A stretch of 64,000 nt of DNA from the NCBI RefSeq assembly GCF_000381365.1, contig NZ_KB905466.1:1881207-1945206 (forward strand), read 5' to 3'. Below, one piece after another: positions 54,901-63,479 of the stretch. Position numbers and translations under genes: made by a program. Source of the DNA: Bacteroides salyersiae WAL 10018 = DSM 18765 = JCM 12988 (lineage in GTDB: Bacteria; Bacteroidota; Bacteroidia; Bacteroidales; Bacteroidaceae). How positions within the stretch are numbered: the stretch's first letter is position 1; every line of letters starts with the position of its first letter. Below the pieces are notes generated by a model that did no database searches, was not told the origin of the DNA, and saw only the letters and a list, made by a program, of their open reading frames with translations.

Positions 54901-56165
54901 TTCACCATCTGCAAAAAAGGATTATGACATTCACTCAGATTCGTGACTTCGGCTGGCCAATAATTCATTTCAACATTTATATTGGCCGTATATTTACTAT
55001 CCCACGCCGGATACTGCCCGGCATTCGGATTCCAGATTCCCTGCAAATTAGCCGGTTGTGTTCCCGGCTGTGAACTGGAAATAAGCAGATAACGCCCAAA
55101 CTGAAAATACAAGGCGGCCAATGAAGGATCATTTACTGTAGAAAACTCTTCAATCCGTACATCGGTAGGTTTCTTTTCCTGTTCACTGTTATTGCCCAGA
55201 TTCAGAGTAACACGTCCGAACTGCTCTTGATATTTCGCAATATGATCCGCTTTGGCCTGCTCGTAATCCTTGTCAAATTTATCAAGATACTCTTTGGCAC
55301 GTGCTTCACTATCGGCACTGATATCTTTATAACTAACAAAATTGGTAGCTGTCGAGATATAAATACAAGCACTATTGGCATCCGTAACATTCAAGCTACT
55401 GTTTGCCGCCGTCTGACTACCTCCATCAGCAACGACCTTTATCAATGAATGGGCATGCAACAGATTAGGAATATTTTCTTCCGTCTTTTTCCCACCTTCA
55501 GTGTAAACAGACAGCATGTTATCGGCTCCTTCCACCAGCTTAACAGTCACCTTGGTACGATTTGTTTTCAACGGGCCGACAAAAGAGGTTTTAAAAGTCA
55601 CCTTGCCCGGTTGGTCAGCCGAAATTTTAATAATAATCAACTGATCTGCCAATGAAGTAAAAAACTCACGGGTATAGTTCACCCCATCTACCGTATAGGT
55701 TATTTTGGCAACCGCATTGGAAAGATCCAATTCACGATAATAATTAGACGGTGTTTTGTGGTTTTCGGGAAAATCGAGCAACAGATTACCGATTGACTCA
55801 TAAATCATCCCGTGACCGGTGATATTCCGGTCTGCAATAATATTAGCCAATGCTAACTTTTGAGCCTCTGCATACTCACCATTATTAATATAATTCCGGA
55901 TATCTTCCAAATGCGTAAGTGCATTCGGATTCGCATTGTTATAAGGACTACCCGACCAATAGGTATCCTCGTTAATCTGAATAGTATCCTGTGAAGCGAT
56001 ACCATAAACCATTGCTCCTAACCGCCCGTTTCCCAAGGGCAAAGCTTCCACCCAATAATCGGCAGGACGATCATACCATAACTTAAGATCTTGTGCCGAC
56101 ATATTTCCGGTACACAGACCTACTACTAACAGCAGTAAACTTTTCATCAGTACATGTTTTCTCAT
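51963..56165 (-). CDS. GH95 alpha-L-fucosidase with long beta-repeat C-terminus
   Basis: A 1400-residue exported enzyme (signal peptide to about 24). The N-terminal GH95 domain ([21 protein letters not shown]) leads to an (alpha/alpha)6 barrel holding NINVEMNYW (N395, N397), SPENHP (E524) and QIDGNFG (D708), which correspond to the catalytic set of Bifidobacterium AfcA. This acts on alpha-1,2-fucose or related galactose linkages. Residues about 850-1330 are two or more repeated glycine/valine beta-helix-like sections resembling autotransporter-associated repeats. The last 65 residues ([30 protein letters not shown]) resemble a type IX secretion sorting domain. Most GH95 proteins are about 800 residues, so the tail is unusual. 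Confidence 0.92.
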   Translation of the reverse strand: MRKHVLMKSLLLLVVGLCTGNMSAQDLKLWYDRPADYWVEALPLGNGRLGAMVYGIASQDTIQINEDTYWSGSPYNNANPNALTHLEDIRNYINNGEYAEAQKLALANIIADRNITGHGMIYESIGNLLLDFPENHKTPSNYYRELDLSNAVAKITYTVDGVNYTREFFTSLADQLIIIKISADQPGKVTFKTSFVGPLKTNRTKVTVKLVEGADNMLSVYTEGGKKTEENIPNLLHAHSLIKVVADGGSQTAANSSLNVTDANSACIYISTATNFVSYKDISADSEARAKEYLDKFDKDYEQAKADHIAKYQEQFGRVTLNLGNNSEQEKKPTDVRIEEFSTVNDPSLAALYFQFGRYLLISSSQPGTQPANLQGIWNPNAGQYPAWDSKYTANINVEMNYWPAEVTNLSECHNPFLQMVKDVSVTGEESAGKMYGCRGWTLHHNTDIWRSTGAVDKSACGVWPTCNAWFCFHLWEHYLFTGDKEFLAEIYPVLKSASEFYQDFLITDPNTGYKVVSPSNSPENHPGLFSYTDDSGSKQNAAIFSGVTMDNQMVYDLLRNTIEAAEILNTDKGFVADLKELKEQLPPMHVGKYGQLQEWLEDWDRESSGHRHVSHLWGMFPGTQISPYTNSALFQAVKKSLVGRGDESRGWSMGWKVCLWARLQDGNHAYQLIQNQLKLKDPNVTISDANGGTYANMFDAHPPFQIDGNFGCCAGIAEMLVQSHDGAVHLLPALPDVWSEGKVTGLKARGGFEIVDMQWKWGKIVSVTVKSGIGGNLRLRTATPLRPGDSFTMKVAEGDNSNSLNSVYEIPEPVIKDITKIPTLDLVETTVYDIETEAGKTYTFVPVSNIYEWTGAESNSWNQPNNWNPAGTPKEQDQGIVAHGTIDFDGGDFAGNITLEEGTTALVSAASNLKGKLSFNGAVIKNRSEGATLTTGGISLMSDVTAEVAGNLVLIGNIDGEGTLSKTETGKLFIQGVNDTWTGNLDIKAGEVTVHGKNAAGTGNIDVAVEAGLRLAGGDCLYHKTKLNIAEGGKLILDTDASLSEVYTGGKLLAEGTYTATKLPAYLEGEGTLTVVHPNYAFQWTPQANKNWEVAANYTPAILPVEGDTILVDSEIEASTDNFPVVMYLNANNIRLRKTVSKIKELYMAGGTSMSYASGSSDFGWNSPVHINGEVSFKLSGGGTVNTLTLQGNVDGKSTVTVANDAKTVNSAILVLKGDNSGFTGVWSITNSPRTEGSVIGVQGDAAYALGNGEIQIGKGNRVVFNHVGAAGDCAVLKLNEGGKAVMNTNGSVAELYLNGVKQVPGTYSVGTHPGYFEGDGTLTVLNATGIGDVTTENFVYYRKGHLFLSDSCESVAVFDLEGKQLFQANHQKNCRVVLPNGVYLVKADNRVAKIMVAE

Positions 56166-56198
56166 GGATAAAATACATTTTAATAGTTAACCATGAGG

Positions 56199-56206
56199 CA
56201 AAGTTA
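56199..56206 (-). promoter_or_regulatory. Probable -7 element of the GH95 gene
   Basis: TAACTTTG on the minus strand, 33 bases before the start codon. The remaining gene-free stretch 56207-56657 is AT-rich, and the regulator probably binds in it. Apart from the repeat at 56618-56660, nothing else is recognised. Confidence 0.5.
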
Positions 56207-56617
56207 TCCAACGAAAACCTCCCCAACCGGGTAAAAACGTTTCTAAAAAAGGGTAAAATCATATATCCACCCATAAAAACCAATATTTATAAATTCGATT
56301 TATTGATCAAAAACAGCAGTAATCACACCTCAAAAGTCCCCTTTTCAAACACCCTCAAATACAAATCCTTTTTACCAACCAACATCAGGCTTCAAAAAGA
56401 TAACGAACTAACAATAAACAAGTTATCTACAAAAGTATCACATACCCCTTCAAAACCGAACAAAAATTAGCAATGAAATAATCCTCCTTTCGGAAGAAAT
56501 AGTCTACCTCCCAATGGAAAAGCTTAACAGCCTCAACCTGATATAAAAACCATGTGAAATAAAAGTTTTCCCAAAATCAAGTTCAACCTTTAAAATAACC
56601 ATCATCAATGATGACAG

Positions 56618-56660
56618 CCAGCCAATTGGTATATTGGCATATTGGCGCATTGCCCAATTA
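56618..56660. repeat. Single arm of the TGCCAAT-type repeat
   Basis: CCAATTGGTATATTGGCATA followed by TTGGCGCATTGCCCAATTATT matches the right arm at 28575-28613. It abuts the stop of the regulator gene and has no obvious second arm. Confidence 0.75.
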
Positions 56661-58940
56661 TTCCTGTTCTTTCAAATAAGTAGTAGGCACCTTGCCGGTT
56701 TCTTTCTTGAAAACCCGGCTAAAGTATTTCGGGTCACAAAAACCAGTCATGTCCGCTATCTCCGCAATCGTATACTTTTGCGACTTCAACAAGCGTTCCG
56801 CTTCCCTTATCCGAATATCCTTTATAAATTGTGCAGGAGTCTTATTCACACTTTCTTTCATCCGCCGATACAACAAAGAACGGCTGAGTCCCAAATACTC
56901 TCCTAAGAAATCGACTGTAAGATTATCATTGGCTATATTTTGCCGGACAAAATCTTCTGCTTTGCGAAGAAATCGCTCATCTTCCTCTTCTTTCAAACCG
57001 ACTGTTTGCCCGTCCACTGTTCCGGACGATATATCGAAATTTATCTGCTGCCGCCTTTTCCTATAATAAATGACCAAACAGAGCGATACAAGTAATACGA
57101 CGGCGAATCCGGCATACAACATTTTCCTCTTAAACGGCGGATCGATATCGATAGACAAAGTAGTAATCTCTGCACTCCAAATTCCTTTGCTATCGGTATA
57201 TTGTACCTCTAATAAATATTCCCCATTTTTAAGCCCGTTCAGAACAATCGGCTCTCTTTCCGCCAAAGGTATCCAAACGGAATCCGGATTCAACCGATAT
57301 TTATACTGTATTTTCCCCATATAGCCATAATCCAACACAATGGGGGAAATGCGGATCTCCTGCCCTTCAGATGCCTCTATTTCCGTTATATCCGTGTGTA
57401 GATGTAATGTATCTACAAGAATTTCTTTCCAACAAAAGGAGGGATTATTTTTCGACAAGTCATTCAAATGCATGGTAAGATAGCCATCCACTGTCCCCAC
57501 CCAAAGAGTACGTTCCCGGATAAAAGCCGCCGCTTCTGAAAAGGTCATATTCCTGCCAAAATAATTACTCCCAAAAATCTGGACCTGCTGGCCTGCCGAA
57601 TATTTGAAAAAAGAATCATCCTTAATAAAGTAAAGAACCCCGTCCGTATCTTCTGCAACAGACAGAACGATCTCCGATGAGACGGAGGGTATTTTGAAAG
57701 ATTCCAATTCCCATTTGCCATTTCGGATAACGAGTTTATGCAATCCGAAGCCCATCGTTGAAACATAGACCGTACCATCCTGTGCGGCATATATATAAGA
57801 ACAATCGTAGTGGCACAACCGTTGTTCCAATCGTCCGTCCTTATCGTATATCAACAATCCTTTCTTGGAAGCCACCGCTATATGACCATCAATCATAGTG
57901 ATATGCCTTATTCCGGCAACCGTATCCACCCTCTGTGGAAGAGAATCGTAGTTAGGTTGCCAGGCTATCTTATACAATCCATTATGGTACGTTCCTATCC
58001 AAAGATTTTGCCGGTCATCAAAAGCAAACGAATAAATACTGGAATCTCCCTCAAAATCAGTCCAACGGCGAATCTCATACCGGCCTTCTTCCTTTGGAGT
58101 AAGCATAAACAGTCCGCCCCCTTTACTCGCCATCCAGACATTTCCGTGCCGTAATTCCATCGAATAAATGTTTGCCCCAAAAGAGACAGGTTCTCTTTGT
58201 ATATCTCCCCGGGGAGATAAATATCCGATAAAATTCCGGTGCAGGTCATACATGTAGATCCGTCCATTCTTACCAGCCAGCCAGAATTCCTTTTCCATAT
58301 GCAAGAAAGCACGAATCTCCGTCGCATAGATAGGAGAATCCGTATCCTGTATATGTGTATAGTACTGGTACTGCTCATTTGGAAAACTTATCTTATAAAG
58401 GACATCGTTGCAATTGACCCACAAATTACCATTACGATCGGTACAGGAAGCATGCAAAGTAGTGCTTAAATCTTTCTTGGTAGGTACGGATAAGAAAAAT
58501 GTGTTCCTGCTATCGGAGATCGTTATACCATTTTGTACCGCTTTTAAAACATATGGATTCTTTATCTGTTTTTTAGGGAAAGCCTGAGAAGCCGGCACGG
58601 AGAATCTTTTTGTTACCGGATCAAACAGATAACATTTATTTTGTGGTGTCCGGCAAAGAATCCCTCCATTCTCCGTTTCGGCTATCGAACCGAGCCTTCC
58701 GATCAGTTGCCCGTCATCCAGTTTATTATAAGTAGAAAACTCACAACCGTCATATTGGCATAACCCATTCCAAGTAGCCATCCACAAATATCCTTTCCTA
58801 TCTTGCAAAATATCCCGGACAACGCGGTGAGACAGTCCATCGGCCGTGGTATATATCTGATAATGTGTAATATTCCCGGCCAGTACATTAAAACCGGACA
58901 ACAGATAAAAGACGAAAAGCAACAGGAAATATCTACACAT
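56658..58940 (-). CDS. Membrane sensor fused to AraC-type DNA-binding domain
   Basis: A 760-residue regulator. A signal peptide/anchor precedes two-component-regulator-type beta-propeller repeats (about 30-560, LSHRVVRDILQDRKGYLWMA, DRNGNLWVNC, DDRQNLWIGTYHNGLYK), a Y_Y_Y domain (about 565-650), one transmembrane helix (AGFAVVLLVSLCLVIYY), and a C-terminal AraC HTH (about 660-757, PAQFIKDIRIREAERLL). The periplasmic half is that of Bacteroides hybrid two-component systems, yet histidine kinase and receiver domains are absent, so the link is a direct membrane-bound one as in SusR. The ATG at 58940 is preferred over an upstream TTG. It is upstream of, and likely controls, the GH95 gene. Confidence 0.9.
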   Translation of the reverse strand: MCRYFLLLFVFYLLSGFNVLAGNITHYQIYTTADGLSHRVVRDILQDRKGYLWMATWNGLCQYDGCEFSTYNKLDDGQLIGRLGSIAETENGGILCRTPQNKCYLFDPVTKRFSVPASQAFPKKQIKNPYVLKAVQNGITISDSRNTFFLSVPTKKDLSTTLHASCTDRNGNLWVNCNDVLYKISFPNEQYQYYTHIQDTDSPIYATEIRAFLHMEKEFWLAGKNGRIYMYDLHRNFIGYLSPRGDIQREPVSFGANIYSMELRHGNVWMASKGGGLFMLTPKEEGRYEIRRWTDFEGDSSIYSFAFDDRQNLWIGTYHNGLYKIAWQPNYDSLPQRVDTVAGIRHITMIDGHIAVASKKGLLIYDKDGRLEQRLCHYDCSYIYAAQDGTVYVSTMGFGLHKLVIRNGKWELESFKIPSVSSEIVLSVAEDTDGVLYFIKDDSFFKYSAGQQVQIFGSNYFGRNMTFSEAAAFIRERTLWVGTVDGYLTMHLNDLSKNNPSFCWKEILVDTLHLHTDITEIEASEGQEIRISPIVLDYGYMGKIQYKYRLNPDSVWIPLAEREPIVLNGLKNGEYLLEVQYTDSKGIWSAEITTLSIDIDPPFKRKMLYAGFAVVLLVSLCLVIYYRKRRQQINFDISSGTVDGQTVGLKEEEDERFLRKAEDFVRQNIANDNLTVDFLGEYLGLSRSLLYRRMKESVNKTPAQFIKDIRIREAERLLKSQKYTIAEIADMTGFCDPKYFSRVFKKETGKVPTTYLKEQE

Positions 58941-58970
58941 TCTACAAACATTATAAAGAATAAACAAGAA

Positions 58971-58999
58971 GGAGGCTGTACTCAAACCGCACAGCCTCC
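58971..58999 (-). terminator. Terminator after the small membrane protein gene
   Basis: GGAGGCTGT and ACAGCCTCC flank an 11-base loop. On the minus strand a T-rich tract follows. It separates the 44-residue gene from the regulator. Confidence 0.75.
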
Positions 59000-59020
59000 A
59001 TTAATTGTAAAATCTGCTCT

Positions 59021-59155
59021 TCAACTCACGAAAGAAAAACCTATAATCATGGCAAGTGCCAAAATGACGAGTGAAATAGAAATGATCTTGATCACACGTT
59101 TTGCCTGTTCTTCCTCCTTTTTGGTGTGTGTTACTTTTTTCTTATTCTTACCCAT
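59021..59155 (-). CDS. Small single-pass membrane protein (44 residues)
   Basis: A short frame starts ATGGGTAAGAATAAG at 59155 and stops with TGA at 59021-59023. The product has a strongly basic start (MGKNKKKVTHTKKEEEQ) and one hydrophobic helix (IISISLVILALAMIIGF). It has a -7 element and a downstream terminator, supporting a real, separately transcribed gene. It is probably an inner-membrane protein with the N-terminus inside. Function unknown. Confidence 0.75.
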   Translation of the reverse strand: MGKNKKKVTHTKKEEEQAKRVIKIISISLVILALAMIIGFSFVS

Positions 59156-59184
59156 ATGTTTTTAGCTTTAAAGTTCAACGCTAA

Positions 59185-59192
59185 CAAAGCTA
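59185..59192 (-). promoter_or_regulatory. Probable -7 element of the small membrane protein
   Basis: TAGCTTTG on the minus strand, 30 bases before the start. Confidence 0.5.
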
Positions 59193-59228
59193 AGAATAAT
59201 TATTCAAACCAACTAAAGAAGAAGAGAA

Positions 59229-60348
59229 TTAATTTTGTTCCTCGGATGAAAATTCCATCAAATAGGCTTTAATGAAGTCTTCGATCTTTCCATCCATCAC
59301 TCCATTGACGTCAGAAGTCTGATAATTAGTGCGATGATCTTTCACACGGCGGTCATCGAATACGTAACTTCGTATCTGCGACCCCCATTCTATCTTTTTC
59401 TTTCCTGCTTCCACTTTTGCCTGTTCGGCCATACGGTGCTGTAGCTCTTTATCATATAAGATAGAACGCAACTGGCGCATGGCATTTTCCTTGTTCTTAG
59501 GTTGGTCACGGGTTTCGGTGTTCTCGATCAGGATTTCCTCTTCTTCACCGGTATAAGGGTCTTTAAACTGATAGCGCAAGCGCACACCCGACTCCACCTT
59601 ATTTACATTCTGACCTCCGGCACCACCCGAACGGAAAGTATCCCAGGAAATACGTGCCTGCTCGATATTCACTTCGATACTGTCGTCAACCAACGGAGTG
59701 ACAAAAACCGAAGCAAAAGAGGTCATTCGTTTTCCTTGTGCATTATATGGAGAAACACGCACCAGACGATGTACCCCATTCTCCCCTTTCAAATAGCCGT
59801 AGGCATAATCGCCCTCTATCTGGATGGTACAGGTCTTGATACCTGCCTCATCACCTTCCTGCAAAGTAGAAATAGTGGCCTTATAGCCATTCGTTTCGGC
59901 ATAGCGCAGATACATACGCATCAGCATGGACGCCCAATCCTGACTCTCCGTACCACCGGCACCGGAATTTATCTTCAGAACACAACTCATCTGATCGGCC
60001 TCACCGCGAAGCATGTTTTTCAGCTCCAGATTCTCAACCGCTTCCAATGCTTTGGCATATCCTTCGTCCACCTCCGCCTCGGTGACAAGATCGTCTTTAT
60101 AGAAATCGAAAGCCAGTTCCAGTTCATCACTCAGTGTCCTGACATGATTATAACCCTCAATCCATTTCTGAAGATCTTTCACCTTCTTCATTTGCGCTTC
60201 GGCACGCTTCTGGTCATCCCAGAAACCCGGAGCTTGTGTCCTTAATTGTTCTTCTTCGACCTGAATTTTCTTCCCGTCGATGTCAAAGATACCTCCTCAG
60301 CGCATCAGTGCGCTCTTTCACGTCTTTAAGCTGTTCAATAGTAATCAT
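59229..60348 (-). CDS. prfB: Peptide chain release factor 2 with programmed +1 frameshift
   Basis: Translation begins at the ATG at 60348, reads 21 codons to an in-frame TGA (60283-60285), then slips +1 at CTT TGA C and continues to 59229, giving about 372 residues. An AGGAGG (60292-60297) lies three bases upstream of the CTT, the classic internal Shine-Dalgarno that promotes slippage. RF2 terminates at UGA and UAA. GGAGGQNVNKVES holds the GGQ motif that triggers hydrolysis. The codon-recognition tripeptide region reads SPYNAQGKRMTSF, with SPY where E. coli has SPF. The downstream 320-residue frame from an internal ATG alone would miss the N-terminal domain. Confidence 0.95.
60283..60297 (-). 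promoter_or_regulatory. prfB programmed frameshift site
   Basis: The minus strand reads AGGAGGTATCTTTGAC: internal Shine-Dalgarno, spacer, slippery CTT and the UGA recognised by RF2 itself. Low RF2 leads to pausing, +1 slip and more RF2, an autoregulatory loop. Confidence 0.93.
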
Positions 60349-60424
60349 TTCGATTTATAATTTAGCGATTTACAATTTACGATTGAAGTTACTTTATCCA
60401 ATCATTTTATTAGTCTCAAGGGTG

Positions 60425-60453
60425 CAAAGATAAACAAAATTCTGCTACCTTTG
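60425..60453. promoter_or_regulatory. Divergent promoters of prfB and the M16 gene
   Basis: TATCTTTG on the minus strand (60425-60432) faces prfB and TACCTTTG on the plus strand (60446-60453) faces the protease gene. Their -7 elements are only 13 bases apart, so the two promoters overlap. Confidence 0.6.
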
Positions 60454-60480
60454 CTTTCATAACTAAATTGTTATCATTAT

Positions 60481-63402
60481 ATGAATAAACTACTAAAATT
60501 ATCCTGCCTGTCGCTATTTCTTCTGATGGCGGCAAGTGTAAGCAGCGCTTCTCTCAAAGATTACCGCTACGAGACAGTGCCCAACGATCCGTTGAAAGCA
60601 CGTATTTACACACTTGACAATGGGCTGAAGGTCTATATGACCGTCAACAAAGAACAACCACGCATACAGACGTATATCGCCGTACGTGTAGGTGGTAAAA
60701 ATGACCCTGCCGAAACCACCGGGCTGGCTCACTATTTTGAACACTTGATGTTCAAAGGAACCAAAAAGTTCGGAACACAAAACTATGAAGCCGAAAAACC
60801 GTTGCTGGACCAGATCGAGCAACAATTCGAAATATACCGGAAAACCACCGATGAAGCAGAGCGCACCGCCATTTACCATAAGATAGACAGCCTGTCGTAC
60901 GAAGCTTCCAAACTGGCCATCCCCAACGAATATGACAAGCTGATGGCTGCCATCGGTGCTACCGGTACCAATGCTTATACCTCTTTCGACCAGACGGTTT
61001 ATGAAGACGACATTCCTTCTAACCAGATAGACAACTGGGCAAAAATACAGGCAGACCGTTTTGAGAATTGCGTCATCCGTGGATTCCACACAGAACTGGA
61101 AACGGTATACGAAGAGAAAAACATGTCGCTGACCAAAGATCCGCGCAAGGTATACGAAACAGTGCTTTCTTCCCTTTTCCCACATCATCCTTACGGCACC
61201 CAGACCGTATTGGGAACACAGGAAGATTTGAAAAACCCTTCCATCACCAATATCAAAAATTATCACAAGGTATGGTATGTGCCCAATAACATGGCTATCT
61301 GCCTTTCGGGCGACTTCGATCCGGATGAAATGATCGCTACCATCGATAAGTACTTCGGTCATTTGAAGCCCAACAAGAACTTGCCGAAATTAAACCTGCC
61401 GAAAGAGACGCCGATCACGGCGCCGATCGTGCGAGAAGTACTGGGACCGGATGCCGAAAGCCTGACATTAGCATGGAGATTTCCGGGAGCCGCCAGCAAA
61501 GAATTTGAAACGCTGCAAGTGGTATCGCAGATTCTGTATAATGGCAAAGCCGGACTTATCGACCTCGACCTCAACCAGCAACAGAAAGTATTGCAGGCTT
61601 ACGGTTATCCGTTAGACATGGCAGACTATTCAGCACTGATGTTACAGGGACGTCCCAAACAGGGACAGACATTAGACGATGTAAAAAATCTGTTACTTGA
61701 AGAGATCAGCAAACTTCGCGCCGGAGATTTTGACGAAAAGATGCTACAAGCCAACATTAACAACTTCAAGCTCTATGAGATGCAGAGGTTAGAGAGTAAT
61801 GAAGGACGTGCAGACATGTTTGTGAATGCTTTTGTCAACGGTGCCAAATGGGAAGACGAAGTAACCGCCATCGACCGTATGGCAAAACTGACCAAAGCCG
61901 ATGTCGTCGCTTTTGCCAATAAATATCTGACGGATCAGAATTATGCCGCTATTTACAAAAAGCAAGGGCAAGATCCTAACGAGAAGAAAATGACCAAACC
62001 GTCTATCACACCGATCGTAATGAATCGTGACGTAACCAGCGGCTTCTTGAGTGAAATACAAAATAGTAACGTAAAACCGATCGAACCTGTATTCCTCGAT
62101 TTCAAGAAAGACCTCAGCCAACTGAAAGCCAAATCGAATATCCCCGTACTCTACAAACAGAACACAAGCAACGATCTTTTCCAGTTGATCTATGTATTCG
62201 ATATGGGCAATAACAATGATAAAGTGCTCGGTACGGCATTCGACTACATTGATTATTTAGGTACTTCCGACATGACTCCGGAACAATTAAAAAGCGAATT
62301 CTATCGTCTGGCATGTACTTTCCGGGTAGTCCCGGGCAACGAGCGTACTTATGTCTTACTGTCGGGACTGAACGAGAACATGCCCGAAGCAATGAAGCTT
62401 TTCGAAAAGCTGATGGCAGATGCACAAGTCAACAAAGAGGCATACACCAATATGGTGGCAGATATTCTGAAATCCCGTAAAGATGCCAAATTGAACCAAA
62501 TGCAGAATTTCCGTCGCCTGATGAGCTATGGCATGTATGGTCCGAAGTCTCCGGCTACCAATATTCTGACAGAGGCCGAACTACAGAACATGGATCCACA
62601 GGAATTAATAGACCGTATCCACAATCAGAACAGTTATCAACATCGCATTCTGTATTATGGGCCAACAAGCGAAAAAGAACTATTGGCTATCATCAACAAA
62701 AATCACCAGGCGCCCAAAAAGCTGAAAGAAATTCCTGTAGGCAATGAATTCCCACGTCTGGAAACACCGGTTACCCAAATCTTTATCGCACCTTACGAAG
62801 CAAAACAGATTTATATGACCCAACTATCCAATCGTGGCGATAAATTCGATCCGATGATCGAACCGTCCCGCCAGATGTATAATGAATACTTCGGTGGGGG
62901 TATGAACTCTATCGTTTTCCAGGAAATGCGTGAAAGTCGCGGACTGGCATATTCTGCATGGGCCGGATTGAACCGTCCGTCTTATCTGAAATACCCGTAT
63001 ATGTTGCAGACTCAGATAGCAACTCAGAACGACAAAATGATCGATGCCATCAAAGTCTTTAACGACATCATCAATAATATGCCGGAATCCGAAGCTGCTT
63101 TCAAGCTTGCCAAAGAAGGACTTATCGCCCGTCTGCGCACAGAACGTATCATCAAAAGCGACATCATCTGGTCGTATATCAATGCCCAAGACTTGGGACA
63201 GAATGTAGATAGCCGTATCAAACTCTATAATGATGCACAGAACATGACGTTGAAAGACGTAACCGATTTTCAGAAGAAATGGATAAAAGGACGCACCTAT
63301 ACATACTGCATCCTCGGTGACAAGAAAGAACTGGATATGGAAAAACTGAAAGAAGTAGGACCTATTCGGGAACTGACACAGGAGGAAATCTTCGGATACT
63401 AA
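60481..63402 (+). CDS. M16-family zinc metalloprotease, two-lobed
   Basis: A 973-residue exported protein (signal peptide, cleavage near SVSSA at 23) of the insulinase/pitrilysin family. The inverted zinc motif HYFEH is at 84-88, with the third metal ligand in the ELETVYEE stretch near 205-212. The C-terminal half holds the partner domains, with the RESRGLAYSAWAGL block near 818-831 and no zinc motif, so both halves of the clamshell are on one chain as in PqqL-type proteins. It would degrade peptides in the periplasm. The stop is followed two bases later by a dispersed repeat. Confidence 0.92.
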   Translation: MNKLLKLSCLSLFLLMAASVSSASLKDYRYETVPNDPLKARIYTLDNGLKVYMTVNKEQPRIQTYIAVRVGGKNDPAETTGLAHYFEHLMFKGTKKFGTQNYEAEKPLLDQIEQQFEIYRKTTDEAERTAIYHKIDSLSYEASKLAIPNEYDKLMAAIGATGTNAYTSFDQTVYEDDIPSNQIDNWAKIQADRFENCVIRGFHTELETVYEEKNMSLTKDPRKVYETVLSSLFPHHPYGTQTVLGTQEDLKNPSITNIKNYHKVWYVPNNMAICLSGDFDPDEMIATIDKYFGHLKPNKNLPKLNLPKETPITAPIVREVLGPDAESLTLAWRFPGAASKEFETLQVVSQILYNGKAGLIDLDLNQQQKVLQAYGYPLDMADYSALMLQGRPKQGQTLDDVKNLLLEEISKLRAGDFDEKMLQANINNFKLYEMQRLESNEGRADMFVNAFVNGAKWEDEVTAIDRMAKLTKADVVAFANKYLTDQNYAAIYKKQGQDPNEKKMTKPSITPIVMNRDVTSGFLSEIQNSNVKPIEPVFLDFKKDLSQLKAKSNIPVLYKQNTSNDLFQLIYVFDMGNNNDKVLGTAFDYIDYLGTSDMTPEQLKSEFYRLACTFRVVPGNERTYVLLSGLNENMPEAMKLFEKLMADAQVNKEAYTNMVADILKSRKDAKLNQMQNFRRLMSYGMYGPKSPATNILTEAELQNMDPQELIDRIHNQNSYQHRILYYGPTSEKELLAIINKNHQAPKKLKEIPVGNEFPRLETPVTQIFIAPYEAKQIYMTQLSNRGDKFDPMIEPSRQMYNEYFGGGMNSIVFQEMRESRGLAYSAWAGLNRPSYLKYPYMLQTQIATQNDKMIDAIKVFNDIINNMPESEAAFKLAKEGLIARLRTERIIKSDIIWSYINAQDLGQNVDSRIKLYNDAQNMTLKDVTDFQKKWIKGRTYTYCILGDKKELDMEKLKEVGPIRELTQEEIFGY

Positions 63403-63404
63403 TT

Positions 63405-63479
63405 AGTTGAAAGTTGAAAGTTACTATGCAGCATAATAGCGCAGCCTAACTTTCAACTTTCAACTCTCAACTTTCAACT
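63405..63479. repeat. Dispersed GTTGAAA-type hairpin repeat (intergenic copy)
   Basis: Left arm AGTTGAAAGTTGAAAG (63405-63420), core GCAGCATAATAGCGCAGC within 63424-63447, right arm CTTTCAACTTTCAACTCTC and onward to 63479. It fills the whole gap between two convergent genes, and its end supplies the stop codon of the acyl-CoA synthetase gene. Confidence 0.9.

Noticed and set aside
59229..60191. prfB as a 320-residue gene starting at an internal ATG
   Set aside because: The upstream 21 codons, the AGGAGG/CTT/TGA site and RF2-like residues after the slip show that the full gene starts at 60348.
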